DNA of 64,000 nt from Microbacterium sp. BH-3-3-3 (GTDB taxonomy: Bacteria; Actinomycetota; Actinomycetes; Actinomycetales; Microbacteriaceae), in the NCBI RefSeq assembly GCF_001792815.1, contig NZ_CP017674.1:3162001-3226000 (forward strand). Direction: 5' to 3'. Numbering within the stretch: the first letter of the stretch is position 1; each line of letters starts with the position of its first letter. A model generated the notes under the pieces. That model saw nothing but the letters and a program-made list of their open reading frames with translations, was not told the origin of the DNA and did no database searches. Position numbers and translations under genes: made by a program. This document shows positions 8,452-16,477 of this stretch, piece by piece.

Positions 8452-9984
8452 GTGTCCTCACGCTTCCGCTCCACCCGCCTCGGCGCCGCCATCGCGGTCG
8501 CCACCGCCGGACTGCTCGTGCTCGCCGGATGCGCCGCCGGAGGCGGTTCCGCCTCGGGCGACGGCTCCGCCTCGGGCGGTGCGTCCGACCCGCAGGCCGA
8601 GATCATCGTCGGCTCGCAGAACGAGCCCACCAACCTCGACCAGATCTTCGGCGGGTCGTCGGGCGTCACCGAGGTGTTCACCGGCAATGTCTACGAGGGT
8701 CTGTTCAAGATCACCGACGACGCCGAGGTCGAGCCCCTGCTCGCGGCCGAGACCGCGGTGTCGGATGACGGCCTGACCTACACGTTCACGCTGCGCGACG
8801 CCACCTTCCACTCGGGCAAGGCCCTCACCGCCGCCGACGTGGTCTACAGCCTCGAGCGCTTCATCGGCGACGACTCCATCGCCGCGCGCAAGCGTCAGCT
8901 GAGCGTCATCGACACCGCGACCGCGGTGGACGATTCGACGGTCGAGGTGACGCTGAAGCAGCCGTCGATCAGCTTCACCTACAACCTCGGCTACGTCTGG
9001 ATCGTCAACTCCGAGGCGGGCGACCTCACCGCCACTGCCGACGGCACCGGCCCCTACGAGCTGGCCGACTACCGCAAGGGCGACTCGATCAGCCTCGACG
9101 TGTTCCCCGACTACTGGGCGGACGCGCCCGCCAACGGAGGCGTCGTCTACCAGTACTACGCCGACCCCACCGCGCTGAACAACGCGCTGCTCACCGGCGC
9201 CGTCGACCTCGTCACGAGCCAGGCCAACCCCGACAGTCTGGCCGAGTTCGAGGCGGCGGGCTTCCAGATCATCGAGGGCACCTCCACCACCAAGGAGCTG
9301 CTCGCCTTCAACGACCGCGTCGAGCCGTTCAACGACGTGAAGGTGCGCAAGGCGATCTACTCGGCGATCGATCGGCAGAAGCTGCTGGATGCCATCTGGG
9401 ACGGCCGCGGCCAGCTCATCGGCTCGATGGTCCCGCCGTCGGAGCCGTGGTACATCGACCTCGCCGACAACAACCCCTATGACCCGGCCCTCAGCGCGCA
9501 GCTGCTCACCGAGGCGGGGTACGCGGGCGGGTTCACGTTCTCGATCAAGACGCCCGACTCGGGCGTGCACTCCACGGTCGCCGAGTTCCTGAAGTCGGAG
9601 CTGGCCAAGGTCGGCATCACGGTCGACATCGAGATCATCACCGACGACCAGTGGTACCAGCAGGTCTACACCGACAAGGACTTCCAGGCGACGCTCCAGG
9701 GCCACGTCAACGACCGCGACATCAACTTCTACGGCAACCCCGACTTCTACTGGGGCTACGACAACGCCGATGTGCAGCGGTGGCTGGCGGAGTCCGAGGC
9801 GGCCGGCAGCGTCGAGGAGCAGACCGCGCTCATCCGTCAGGTCAACCAGCAGATCTCCGACGACGCCGCGAGCGTCTGGCTGTACCTCAACCCGCAGCTG
9901 CGCGTGGCCGCGCCCGGCGTGACGGGCGTGCCCGAGAACGGCCTGAACTCGCTGTTCTACGTCTACGGCATCCAGAAGGCCTGA
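8452..9984 (+). CDS. Oligopeptide-type ABC transporter substrate-binding lipoprotein
   Basis: A 510-residue extracellular solute-binding protein of family 5 (SBP_bac_5), which delivers peptides, nickel or opine-like compounds to a membrane permease. The N-terminus is a lipoprotein signal with lipobox LAGC around residue 25, then a Gly/Ser-rich linker. Family features are LLAAETAVSDDGLTYTFTLR and TFHSGKALTAADVVYSLERF in the first lobe and the VRKAIYSAIDRQKLLDAIW segment later. GTG at 8452 is preceded by AGAAGGA with 6-nt spacing. It heads a five-gene transporter operon with overlapping genes downstream. The ligand cannot be read from sequence. Confidence 0.93.
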   Translation: MSSRFRSTRLGAAIAVATAGLLVLAGCAAGGGSASGDGSASGGASDPQAEIIVGSQNEPTNLDQIFGGSSGVTEVFTGNVYEGLFKITDDAEVEPLLAAETAVSDDGLTYTFTLRDATFHSGKALTAADVVYSLERFIGDDSIAARKRQLSVIDTATAVDDSTVEVTLKQPSISFTYNLGYVWIVNSEAGDLTATADGTGPYELADYRKGDSISLDVFPDYWADAPANGGVVYQYYADPTALNNALLTGAVDLVTSQANPDSLAEFEAAGFQIIEGTSTTKELLAFNDRVEPFNDVKVRKAIYSAIDRQKLLDAIWDGRGQLIGSMVPPSEPWYIDLADNNPYDPALSAQLLTEAGYAGGFTFSIKTPDSGVHSTVAEFLKSELAKVGITVDIEIITDDQWYQQVYTDKDFQATLQGHVNDRDINFYGNPDFYWGYDNADVQRWLAESEAAGSVEEQTALIRQVNQQISDDAASVWLYLNPQLRVAAPGVTGVPENGLNSLFYVYGIQKA

Positions 9985-10964
9985 TCATCGGGCGATATCT
10001 GATTCGACGGACAGGATTGCTGCTGCTGGCGTTCGCGCTGGCCGTGGTGATCCTGTTCGTCGTGCTGCGCGTGCTCGGCAATCCCGTCTTCGCTCTCATC
10101 TCGGTGGGGGCGACGGATGCCGAGATCCAGGCGGCGGCAGCCCGGTTGGGCGTCGACCGGCCGATCTGGGTGCAGTTCGTCGACTACGTCGGCCAGCTCG
10201 CGACACTCGATCTGGGGCAGAGCTTCACCAACCGACTGTCGGTGGGAGACGAGATCCTCCGCCGGCTGAACGTCACCCTGCCGTTGACGCTGCTGTCGTT
10301 CGCGCTGTCGGTCATCATCGCGGTGCCGGTCGGGTTCCTCGCGGCGTGGAAGTCGCGCACCTGGTACGGCACCACGTTCTCGGCGTTGTCGCAGCTGGGC
10401 GGAGCCGTGCCGGTCTTCTGGGTCGGCATCCTGCTCGTGGGCGTGCTCTCGCTGAACTGGCGGTTGTTCCCCGCCGGTGGCTTCCCCCGTCGCGACTGGG
10501 AGGATCCGGGCGCCGCTCTGTTCGCCCTGACCCTCCCCGTGCTGACCATCGCCATCGTCGCCGGCAGCGACCTGGCCCGCTACGTGCGCAGCGCGACGCT
10601 CGACGTGCTCGGCCAGCAGTACCTGCGCGCCGCCCGGGCCACGGGGCAGAGCTTCTCGACGGCGCTGTGGCGACACGGCATCCGCAACGGGGTCGTGCCG
10701 GTGATCTCGATCCTCGCCATCCAACTGTCGACGACGTTCGTCGGCGCGGTCATCATCGAGCGCGTGTTCGCCCTCCCCGGACTCGGGGACATGCTCCTCG
10801 TCGCCATTCGCGAGCAGGACTTCCCCAGCGTGCAGGGAGTGATCCTGTTCTCGACCGCCCTCGTGCTGCTGCTCGGCTTCGTCGCCGACGTCGCTCAACG
10901 TCTCATCGACCCGCGCCTGCGGGGGACGCTGTCGGGCAACCGCCGGGCGAAGGCCGTCGCATGA
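9981..10964 (+). CDS. ABC transporter permease (DppB/OppB type), non-standard start
   Basis: The first inner-membrane permease of the importer, about 327 residues. It shows the OppB-type N-terminal helix (RYLIRRTGLLLLAFALAVVI), the periplasmic segment ending QSFTNRLSVGDEILRRL, and the cytoplasmic EAA-type loop YLRAARATGQS...WRHGIRNGVVPVISI. No ATG, GTG or TTG occurs at the conserved N-terminus. In-frame options are CTG at 9981 and ATC at 9984 or 9987; AGAAGG at 9974-9979 best suits 9987. The next standard codon, TTG at 10017, would remove the charged RRTG head. The frame starts at or just before the stop of the binding-protein gene, so coupling is likely. The stop overlaps the next ATG (ATGA). 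Confidence 0.88.
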   Translation: MIIGRYLIRRTGLLLLAFALAVVILFVVLRVLGNPVFALISVGATDAEIQAAAARLGVDRPIWVQFVDYVGQLATLDLGQSFTNRLSVGDEILRRLNVTLPLTLLSFALSVIIAVPVGFLAAWKSRTWYGTTFSALSQLGGAVPVFWVGILLVGVLSLNWRLFPAGGFPRRDWEDPGAALFALTLPVLTIAIVAGSDLARYVRSATLDVLGQQYLRAARATGQSFSTALWRHGIRNGVVPVISILAIQLSTTFVGAVIIERVFALPGLGDMLLVAIREQDFPSVQGVILFSTALVLLLGFVADVAQRLIDPRLRGTLSGNRRAKAVA

Positions 10965-11824
10965 GCGCCGTTCCCCCCGTCGTCATCGTGGCGCAGCGCC
11001 CCGCCCCCCGGCGTCGCCGCTCGCTGAACCTGACCATCGGCGCGGTCTTGTTCGGCGCGATCGCGATCATCGCGATCGTCTCGTCGTTCTGGACGCCGTT
11101 CGCCCCCGAAGACACCGGCGGTGGCCGTCTGCTCCCACCGGGCGCGGAGCACTGGGCGGGCACCGACCGGCTCGGTCGCGACCTCTTCTCTCAGCTGATG
11201 ATCGGGGCGCGCCTGGCGATGCTCGTGGGCGTCGGGTCCGTCGTGATCGCCGCGGTCGTCGGTATCGTCGTCGGCCTCGTCGCCGCGGTGACAGGTCGCG
11301 TGATCGACGACGCGATCTCGAGCCTTCTCGACATCGCGATCGCCTTCCCCACGCTGCTGCTGGCCATGCTCATCGTCGCGTGGCGCGGAGCGTCGGTGGA
11401 GTCGGCGATCCTCGCGATCGGCCTCGCCGGATCCGCCGTGATCGCGCGGCTGACCCGCGTCACGGCCGTTCGGGTGCTCGGGCGGGATTTCGTCACGGCC
11501 GCCCGCACGTCCGGCACCGGCACCTTCGGCATCGTCTGGCGGCACGTGCTTCCGAACGTCTGGCCGACGCTGATCGTGCCGCTGGCCCTCCAGTTCGGCG
11601 GCGCCGTGATCGCCGAGGCGTCCCTGTCGTACCTCGGCCTGGGCTCGCCGCCGCCGAACGCGTCCTGGGGCCGCATGCTGCAGGAGGCCCAGAGCACCGT
11701 GACGATCGCTCCGACGGCGGCGCTGCTCCCCGGCATCCTGCTCGTCGCCACGATCATCGGCATCAACCTGCTCGCCGACGGCGTGCGCGACGTCGCCGAC
11801 CCCGCCTCGAGGAGCATCCGATGA
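10961..11824 (+). CDS. ABC transporter permease (DppC/OppC type)
   Basis: The second permease, 287 residues. An N-terminal tail rich in Pro and Arg precedes the first helix (LNLTIGAVLFGAIAIIAIVSSF), then the OppC-type external motif HWAGTDRLGRDLFSQLMIGAR, and the cytoplasmic EAA loop (FVTAARTSGTGTFGIVWRHVLPNVWPTL, with the conserved GT-RHVLPN pattern). The C-terminal LSYLGLGSPPPNASWGRML is diagnostic of this family. Start ATG overlaps the upstream stop and the gene ends in an ATGA overlap with the ATPase gene, so all parts are made together. Confidence 0.93.
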   Translation: MSAVPPVVIVAQRPAPRRRRSLNLTIGAVLFGAIAIIAIVSSFWTPFAPEDTGGGRLLPPGAEHWAGTDRLGRDLFSQLMIGARLAMLVGVGSVVIAAVVGIVVGLVAAVTGRVIDDAISSLLDIAIAFPTLLLAMLIVAWRGASVESAILAIGLAGSAVIARLTRVTAVRVLGRDFVTAARTSGTGTFGIVWRHVLPNVWPTLIVPLALQFGGAVIAEASLSYLGLGSPPPNASWGRMLQEAQSTVTIAPTAALLPGILLVATIIGINLLADGVRDVADPASRSIR

Positions 11825-12633
11825 CCGCGCCCCTGCTCGAGTTCGATGACCTCGGCGTCGATCTCGACGACCGCGCCCTCGTCGAATCCGTCTCGCTCTC
11901 GGTCGCCCCGGGCGAGCGGGTCGGCATCATCGGCGAGTCCGGGTCGGGCAAGTCGCTCACCGCCCTCGCCGCGCTGGGCCTGCTCGCCCATCCGCTCCGT
12001 GCCCGCGGAGCGGTTCGCGTCCGCTCGTCGGAGGGCGTCGTGGATGCCGTGGCGGCATCGCAGCGCACGCTCGACGGCGTCCGGGGCACGGTCCTCGGCG
12101 CGGTGTTCCAGGAGCCGTTGGCCTCGCTCGATCCGCTCATGCGCGTGGGCGGACAGCTCGCCTGGCCCCTGCGCCGGCACCGGGGACTGCGCGGCGATGA
12201 GCTGAAGCGCGCCGTCCTCGACGCGCTCGCCGACGTGAAGCTCGCCGAGCCCGAGCGCGTCGCGCGGTCGTACATCCACGAGATCTCGGGCGGCCAGCGC
12301 CAGCGCGTCGCGATCGCCCTCGCCCTGGCGGGCTCTCCCGACCTGCTCATCGCCGACGAGCCGACGACCGCCCTCGACGTGACGGTGCAGGCCGGCGTCC
12401 TCGATCTGCTGCAGCGCGAGGTCACCGAACGCGGCATGGCGCTGTTGTTCATCAGCCACGACCTCCCCGTGGTCACCAGGATGACCGACCGGGTGCTCGT
12501 GATGAAGGGCGGGCGACAGATCGAGGTCGCCGACACCGCGACGCTCGTCTCGGCGCCGGTCGAGCCCTACACGCGCGAGCTCGTCGCCGCATCCCGCGCC
12601 CTCGACGATCTGCTGCCGAAGGAGACGCGATGA
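11821..12633 (+). CDS. ABC transporter ATP-binding protein (DppD/OppD type)
   Basis: A 270-residue ATPase powering the importer. Walker A GESGSGKS, Q-loop FQEPLASLDP, signature SGGQRQRVAIALAL, Walker B LLIADEPTTALD and the switch His in FISHDL are all intact. The FQEPLASLDPLMRVGGQL block is typical for peptide/nickel ATPases. It is shorter than most OppD proteins and lacks the long cysteine-containing C-terminal extension. Joined by 4-nt overlaps to both neighbours. Confidence 0.93.
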   Translation: MTAPLLEFDDLGVDLDDRALVESVSLSVAPGERVGIIGESGSGKSLTALAALGLLAHPLRARGAVRVRSSEGVVDAVAASQRTLDGVRGTVLGAVFQEPLASLDPLMRVGGQLAWPLRRHRGLRGDELKRAVLDALADVKLAEPERVARSYIHEISGGQRQRVAIALALAGSPDLLIADEPTTALDVTVQAGVLDLLQREVTERGMALLFISHDLPVVTRMTDRVLVMKGGRQIEVADTATLVSAPVEPYTRELVAASRALDDLLPKETR

Positions 12634-13385
12634 CGGTCCCGATCCTGTCGCTCGATCACGTCGACTTCGCGTACCGGGCCGACCGCCCCGTGCTGACAGA
12701 CGTGTCGCTGGCGATCGCCCCCGGCGAGAGCGTCGGCCTGGTGGGGGAGTCGGGAGCCGGCAAATCGTCGCTGCTGCAGCTCGCGCTCGGACTCCGCGCG
12801 CCCACGAGAGGCACCGTCCACTTCGAGGGCGCGCCGCTGCCTGCTCGCCGCGTGGCGCTGCGGTCCTTCCGCCTGGCCGTGCAACCGATCTACCAAGATC
12901 CGTTCTCATCGCTCGACCCGCGCATGAAGGTCGGCGACGCCATCGCCGAACCGCTGCGATCGCTCGGCATCGACGGCGACCGGCGCGCCCGGGTGGCGGG
13001 CCTGCTCGCCGACGTGGGCCTGCCCGCCGACGCGGCCGAGCGCTACCCCGACGCGTTCTCGGGCGGCCAGCGGCAGCGGATCGCCATCGCCCGCGCGCTC
13101 GCCCCGTCGCCGCGGTTGCTGCTGGCCGACGAGCCCGTCAGCGCCCTCGACACGAGCGTGCGCATGCAGGTGATCGACCTGCTCCGCTCGCTCGCCCGCG
13201 AGCGCGGCATCGGCATGCTGCTCGTCTCGCACGACCTCACGATCGTGTCGGCCCTGTGCGCGCGGATCGCCGTGCTCGAGGGCGGCCGGATCGTCGAGGT
13301 GGGCGAGACGGCCGGGGTGCTCTCGCGCCCTCAGCATCCCTACACGGCCCGACTGCTGGCCTCGGTACCGAGGCTTCCTCTCTGA
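12630..13385 (+). CDS. ABC transporter ATP-binding protein (DppF/OppF type)
   Basis: A 251-residue second ATPase completing the transporter. Walker A GESGAGKS, Q-loop YQDPFSSLDPRMKVGDAI, signature SGGQRQRIAIARAL, Walker B LLLADEPVSALD and SHDL are present. It ends with PQHPYTARLL, the peptide-type C-terminal motif. It is the last gene of the operon; I see no strong hairpin between it and the convergent TetR gene. Substrate class is oligopeptide/opine-like by family only. Confidence 0.93.
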   Translation: MTVPILSLDHVDFAYRADRPVLTDVSLAIAPGESVGLVGESGAGKSSLLQLALGLRAPTRGTVHFEGAPLPARRVALRSFRLAVQPIYQDPFSSLDPRMKVGDAIAEPLRSLGIDGDRRARVAGLLADVGLPADAAERYPDAFSGGQRQRIAIARALAPSPRLLLADEPVSALDTSVRMQVIDLLRSLARERGIGMLLVSHDLTIVSALCARIAVLEGGRIVEVGETAGVLSRPQHPYTARLLASVPRLPL

Positions 13386-13460
13386 GCTGAACGGCCCGGA
13401 GCGGCGGCGTCGGGTGCGCGCGGCGTACGGCGACGGGCGTCTCGGCGACAGGGGCGGCCG

Positions 13461-14054
13461 TCACCGCCGGTCGGCGAACGGGGCCAGTACGGCGGCGATG
13501 ATCCGCCGCGCGCGGTCGCGCGCCATGCGGGCATCGCCCTCCGCGCCCCTCGCGACGGCGATGCCGTCGAGGGTGGCGAGCAGGAGTGCGGCGTCGTCGG
13601 GCGTGATGCCGGCGTCGGGGTAGGCCTCCGTCAACAGGGTCTCGACGAAACCCTCGGCCGCTCGCCAGCCCTGCACGTGGATGTCGCGCACCCGGGGGTC
13701 CGTTCCGGCGCGCGAGGCGAAGGCCGTCCAGACGATGGCGTCGCGCGGACCGGCGTCGCCGAGGCAGGCCAGCTCCTCGCACACGGTGGAGAGGCGTTCC
13801 CGCGCGGTGGCCGCCTCGGCCAGTGCGGAGCGGATACGCGCGCGGAACAGGGCGTTCACGGCATCCATCGCCCCGATGATCAGCGCGGCGCGCGTGGGGA
13901 AGTGGTGCTGCACCGCCCCGACCGAGACGCCCGCCTCGGCGGCGACCTTGCGCACGCTCAGGTCGTCGGCCCCGCCCGTCGAGAGCACGCGCAGCACCGC
14001 CTCGGCGATGGCGTCTTTTCCTCCGCGCGCAGAAGAGGGGGCTGATTCATCCAC
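13461..14054 (-). CDS. TetR family transcriptional regulator
   Basis: A 197-residue dimeric repressor. The helix-turn-helix lies at about residues 30-52 (DLSVRKVAAEAGVSVGAVQHHFPTRAAL), with a C-terminal ligand/dimer domain typical of the group with TetR_C_6-like helices. GTG start at 14054 has TAGCCT 6 nt upstream (leaderless). Its promoter overlaps that of the divergent DUF418 gene, and a 16-bp palindrome at 14082-14097 covers the expected -35 region of this gene, so autoregulation with control of DUF418 is likely. Confidence 0.9.
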   Translation of the reverse strand: MDESAPSSARGGKDAIAEAVLRVLSTGGADDLSVRKVAAEAGVSVGAVQHHFPTRAALIIGAMDAVNALFRARIRSALAEAATARERLSTVCEELACLGDAGPRDAIVWTAFASRAGTDPRVRDIHVQGWRAAEGFVETLLTEAYPDAGITPDDAALLLATLDGIAVARGAEGDARMARDRARRIIAAVLAPFADRR

Positions 14055-14060
14055 CGTCGT

Positions 14061-14097
14061 AGGCTACGGTGAAGCCGTGAACAATACGAACGTATTG
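14061..14097. promoter_or_regulatory. Overlapping divergent promoters with TetR-type palindromic operator
   Basis: Leftward -10 TAGCCT (14066-14061) serves the TetR gene and rightward -10 TACGGT (14065-14070) serves DUF418, each 6 nt before a GTG. The perfect palindrome CAATACG-AA-CGTATTG occupies 14082-14097, inside the first codons of DUF418 and at the -35 position of the TetR gene. One bound repressor could block both transcripts. Confidence 0.7.
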
Positions 14098-15291
14098 CCG
14101 GATCGGGGCCGTCTCGCCGCCCTCGACGTCGTGCGTGGAATCGCCATCGTCGGCACGCTCGCCACCAACGTCTGGGTCTTCTCGCACCCCTGGGGCCTGC
14201 TCGGCATGCTCAGTGCGCCGGTGCTGTCGAGCGAATCCTCCGCGGCGGCGACGACGCAGCTGGCCCTCATGGCGTTGGCGCAGGGCAAGTTCCTCGCCCT
14301 GCTCTCGCTGACCTTCGGGGTCGGACTCGCGATCCAGCACCGCTCGGCTGTGCGGCAGCAGCGACGGTGGCCCGGGCGCTATCTGTGGCGCGCCGCCCTG
14401 CTCTTCGTCGACGGCGTCGTGAACTACGTCCTCATCGCCGAGTTCGACGTGCTGATGGGGTACGCCGTCACCGCCGCGGTCGTGTCGTTCCTGCTCCTGA
14501 CGCGCCCGCGGGCCCAACGAGCCCTCATCGTCGTCTTCGGCGGCATCCACCTCGCGGTCATGTCGCTCCTCGTCCTGGTGCTGACCGTTCTTCCCGGGGC
14601 GGATGCCGACCTCCCGCTGCCGTCCGAGCCCAGCCCCTACGCCGACGCATCGTTCCTGGGTCTCGCCGCGTTCCGCCTCGACAACGCGGCGGTCTTCCGC
14701 GCCGAACCCGTGCTGATCGGCTTCCTCTCGCTGGCGATGTTCCTCGCCGGCGCCGCACTTCTGCGGGCGGGGGTGTTCGCGGCCGAGGGCGCTCGACTGC
14801 GCCGCCGACTCATGATCGTCGGGCTCTGCGCGGCTCCCGTCGACCTCGTCCTCGCGCTGTCGGCGACCTCCGCCGGGCTGCTGCTCGAGCGGTACGTGGT
14901 CGCCCCGGTCGTGGCTCTCGGCATCCTGGGGCTCGTGGTCGAGCTCTGCGTGCGTCGGGGCACCGGCGGGTGGTTCGCCCGCCGCGCCACCGAGATCGGC
15001 CGGGTCGCGCTCAGCGCCTACCTGCTGCAGAACCTCCTCGGCGGGGCGCTCTTCTACGGCTGGGGCTTCGGGCTCGCGTCCACCCTCGCGCCCTGGCGCG
15101 TGCCGGTGACGGTGGCGGCCTTCCTCGTGATCACCGCGGTCGTCGCGGCCGCGGCGCACCTGTGGCTTCGGCGGTTCTCGGCCGGTCCGGTCGAGTGGTT
15201 GTGGCGCGCGGCGGCCGACCTCGGCACGCGACCCCGCCGCGGCGGCGCGTCGGCGACGCCGAGCGACCGCACCGATAGGGTGCCGTCGTGA
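14077..15291 (+). CDS. DUF418 family integral membrane protein
   Basis: A 404-residue polytopic membrane protein of the DUF418 family (YeiB-like), of unknown activity. It begins near GRLAALDVVRGIAIVGTLATNVWVF, the family opening, carries the QGKFLALLSLTFGVGLAIQ motif, and has the DUF418 C-terminal block (RVALSAYLLQNLLGGALFYGWGFGL ... GPVEWLWRA). About ten hydrophobic helices. The GTG at 14077 is 6 nt after TACGGT. An in-frame TTG at 14095 is a poorer alternative. Divergent from, and probably repressed by, the adjacent TetR regulator. Its end overlaps the DUF1349 gene by 4 nt. Confidence 0.9.
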   Translation: MNNTNVLPDRGRLAALDVVRGIAIVGTLATNVWVFSHPWGLLGMLSAPVLSSESSAAATTQLALMALAQGKFLALLSLTFGVGLAIQHRSAVRQQRRWPGRYLWRAALLFVDGVVNYVLIAEFDVLMGYAVTAAVVSFLLLTRPRAQRALIVVFGGIHLAVMSLLVLVLTVLPGADADLPLPSEPSPYADASFLGLAAFRLDNAAVFRAEPVLIGFLSLAMFLAGAALLRAGVFAAEGARLRRRLMIVGLCAAPVDLVLALSATSAGLLLERYVVAPVVALGILGLVVELCVRRGTGGWFARRATEIGRVALSAYLLQNLLGGALFYGWGFGLASTLAPWRVPVTVAAFLVITAVVAAAAHLWLRRFSAGPVEWLWRAAADLGTRPRRGGASATPSDRTDRVPS

Positions 15292-15896
15292 CCATCTCTC
15301 TCCCCGGCCTCCCCGCCCTGCACTGGACCGGCGTCGACGGCGACGCCGAGTACGACGAGACCGCGCGCGCGCTGACCCTGCGGTCGGCCGGTGGCGTCGA
15401 TTGGACCAACGACTCGGCGGGCGGTGCGGCCCAGCACGGCGCGACGGCGCTCGCCTTCGCCGCACCGGAGACCGACTTCGTCCTCTCGGCGCGTGTGCGC
15501 GTGGTCGGCGCGCGTTCGACCTTCGACGCGGGAGCACTCGCGCTCTGGTCCGATCCCGACCGGTGGGCGAAGCTCTGCAACGAGTACTCCCCGCAGGGGG
15601 AGGCCATGGTCGTCAGCGTCGTGACCGACGGGTTCTCCGACGATGCGAACGGGCCGGTCTTCACGACCGACGCGGTGTGGCTGCGTGTCGCGCGCACCGG
15701 CCCGGCCTTCGTCTTCCACTTCTCGCTCGACGGGGTGTCGTGGCACTTCGTGCGGGTTTTCCGCCTGGGTGCCGAGTCGACGGCGGTCGCGGTGGGCTTT
15801 CTCGCGCAGGCGCCGATGGGGCCCGGCGCGACGGCGGTGTTCGACGAGATCGCCTTCGCGTCTCGCTCGCTGACCGACCTGCGCGACCTGAGCTGA
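15288..15896 (+). CDS. DUF1349 domain-containing protein
   Basis: A 202-residue protein with the DUF1349 concanavalin-like beta-sandwich, seen in proteins thought to bind or process carbohydrates. The core reads GVDWTNDSAG near residue 36, then FDAGALALWSDPDRWAKLCNEYSPQGE and the paired strands SLDGVSWHFVRVFRLG. No signal peptide. The GTG overlaps the DUF418 stop (GTGA) and also has TAGGGT 6 nt upstream, so it may have an internal leaderless promoter as well as readthrough. Function unknown. Confidence 0.85.
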   Translation: MTISLPGLPALHWTGVDGDAEYDETARALTLRSAGGVDWTNDSAGGAAQHGATALAFAAPETDFVLSARVRVVGARSTFDAGALALWSDPDRWAKLCNEYSPQGEAMVVSVVTDGFSDDANGPVFTTDAVWLRVARTGPAFVFHFSLDGVSWHFVRVFRLGAESTAVAVGFLAQAPMGPGATAVFDEIAFASRSLTDLRDLS

Positions 15897-15949
15897 GTCG
15901 CGATCCGCGCGGCGACCCCGCGCCCCGGCACGGATGGCAGACTGACCCG

Positions 15950-16357
15950 ATGGCACGACGTCGAGGTCTCACCATCCGCTCCGTCGCCCGCGGCGGCCTG
16001 GCTCTGCTGCTCGTCGGCGCCGGCGTCAGCCACGTGACGTGGGGGCGCCGGGGCTATCGCATCGTCGTCCCGGGGTGGGCCACCCGCCTGCTGCACCTCG
16101 ACAAGGACGCCATCGTCGTGGCATCCGGCGCCGTCGAAGTGCTGCTCGGCACCGCACTGGTCGCCCTGCCGCGCGAGCGCGGCCGCATCGGAGCCGCGAT
16201 CGCCGCGTTCTTCGTCGCCGTGTTCCCGGGGAACGTGCACCAGTGGCGCACCGGGCGCTCGGCGCCGGGTCTGAACACCGACCGTGCCCGCTTCGCGCGG
16301 CTGTTCCTGCAGGTACCGCTCGTGGCGTGGGCGTGGTGGTCGACGCGGGCTCGATGA
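15950..16357 (+). CDS. DoxX-like small membrane protein
   Basis: A 135-residue membrane protein with four hydrophobic segments. SVARGGLALLLVGAGVSHV, DAIVVASGAVEVLLGTALVALP and AIAAFFVAVFPGNVHQW match the DoxX-like/SURF4-type pattern, including the conserved NVHQW/NI.H. motif near the third helix. The C-terminal hydrophobic run ends WAWWSTRAR. CAGACT lies 6 nt before the ATG (leaderless). Function unknown; members are linked loosely to redox or membrane stress. Confidence 0.78.
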   Translation: MARRRGLTIRSVARGGLALLLVGAGVSHVTWGRRGYRIVVPGWATRLLHLDKDAIVVASGAVEVLLGTALVALPRERGRIGAAIAAFFVAVFPGNVHQWRTGRSAPGLNTDRARFARLFLQVPLVAWAWWSTRAR

Positions 16358-16390
16358 CCCCGCGCCGCGCCCGGAGCCTGTCCTCGCCGC

Positions 16391-16426
16391 GGTGACCCCT
16401 GCGCTGCACCCAGGGCGGGTGTCACC
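16391..16426. terminator. Weak hairpin between convergent genes
   Basis: GGTGACCCC (16391-16399) can pair with GGG-T-GTCACC (16417-16426), a 9-bp stem with one bulged T. It lies between the DoxX-like gene and the convergent RecQ-like gene. No T-run. Confidence 0.35.
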
Positions 16427-16477
16427 GACGCGGTCGATCCTGCGCGCGGTCCGGCCGCGAAGAAGGACCCGCCGCGA

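Noticed and set aside
15401..16357. An extended N-terminus for the DoxX-like protein through the DUF1349 gene
   Set aside because: The upstream in-frame sequence is the out-of-frame mirror of DUF1349; a leaderless promoter and conserved start place the ATG at 15950.
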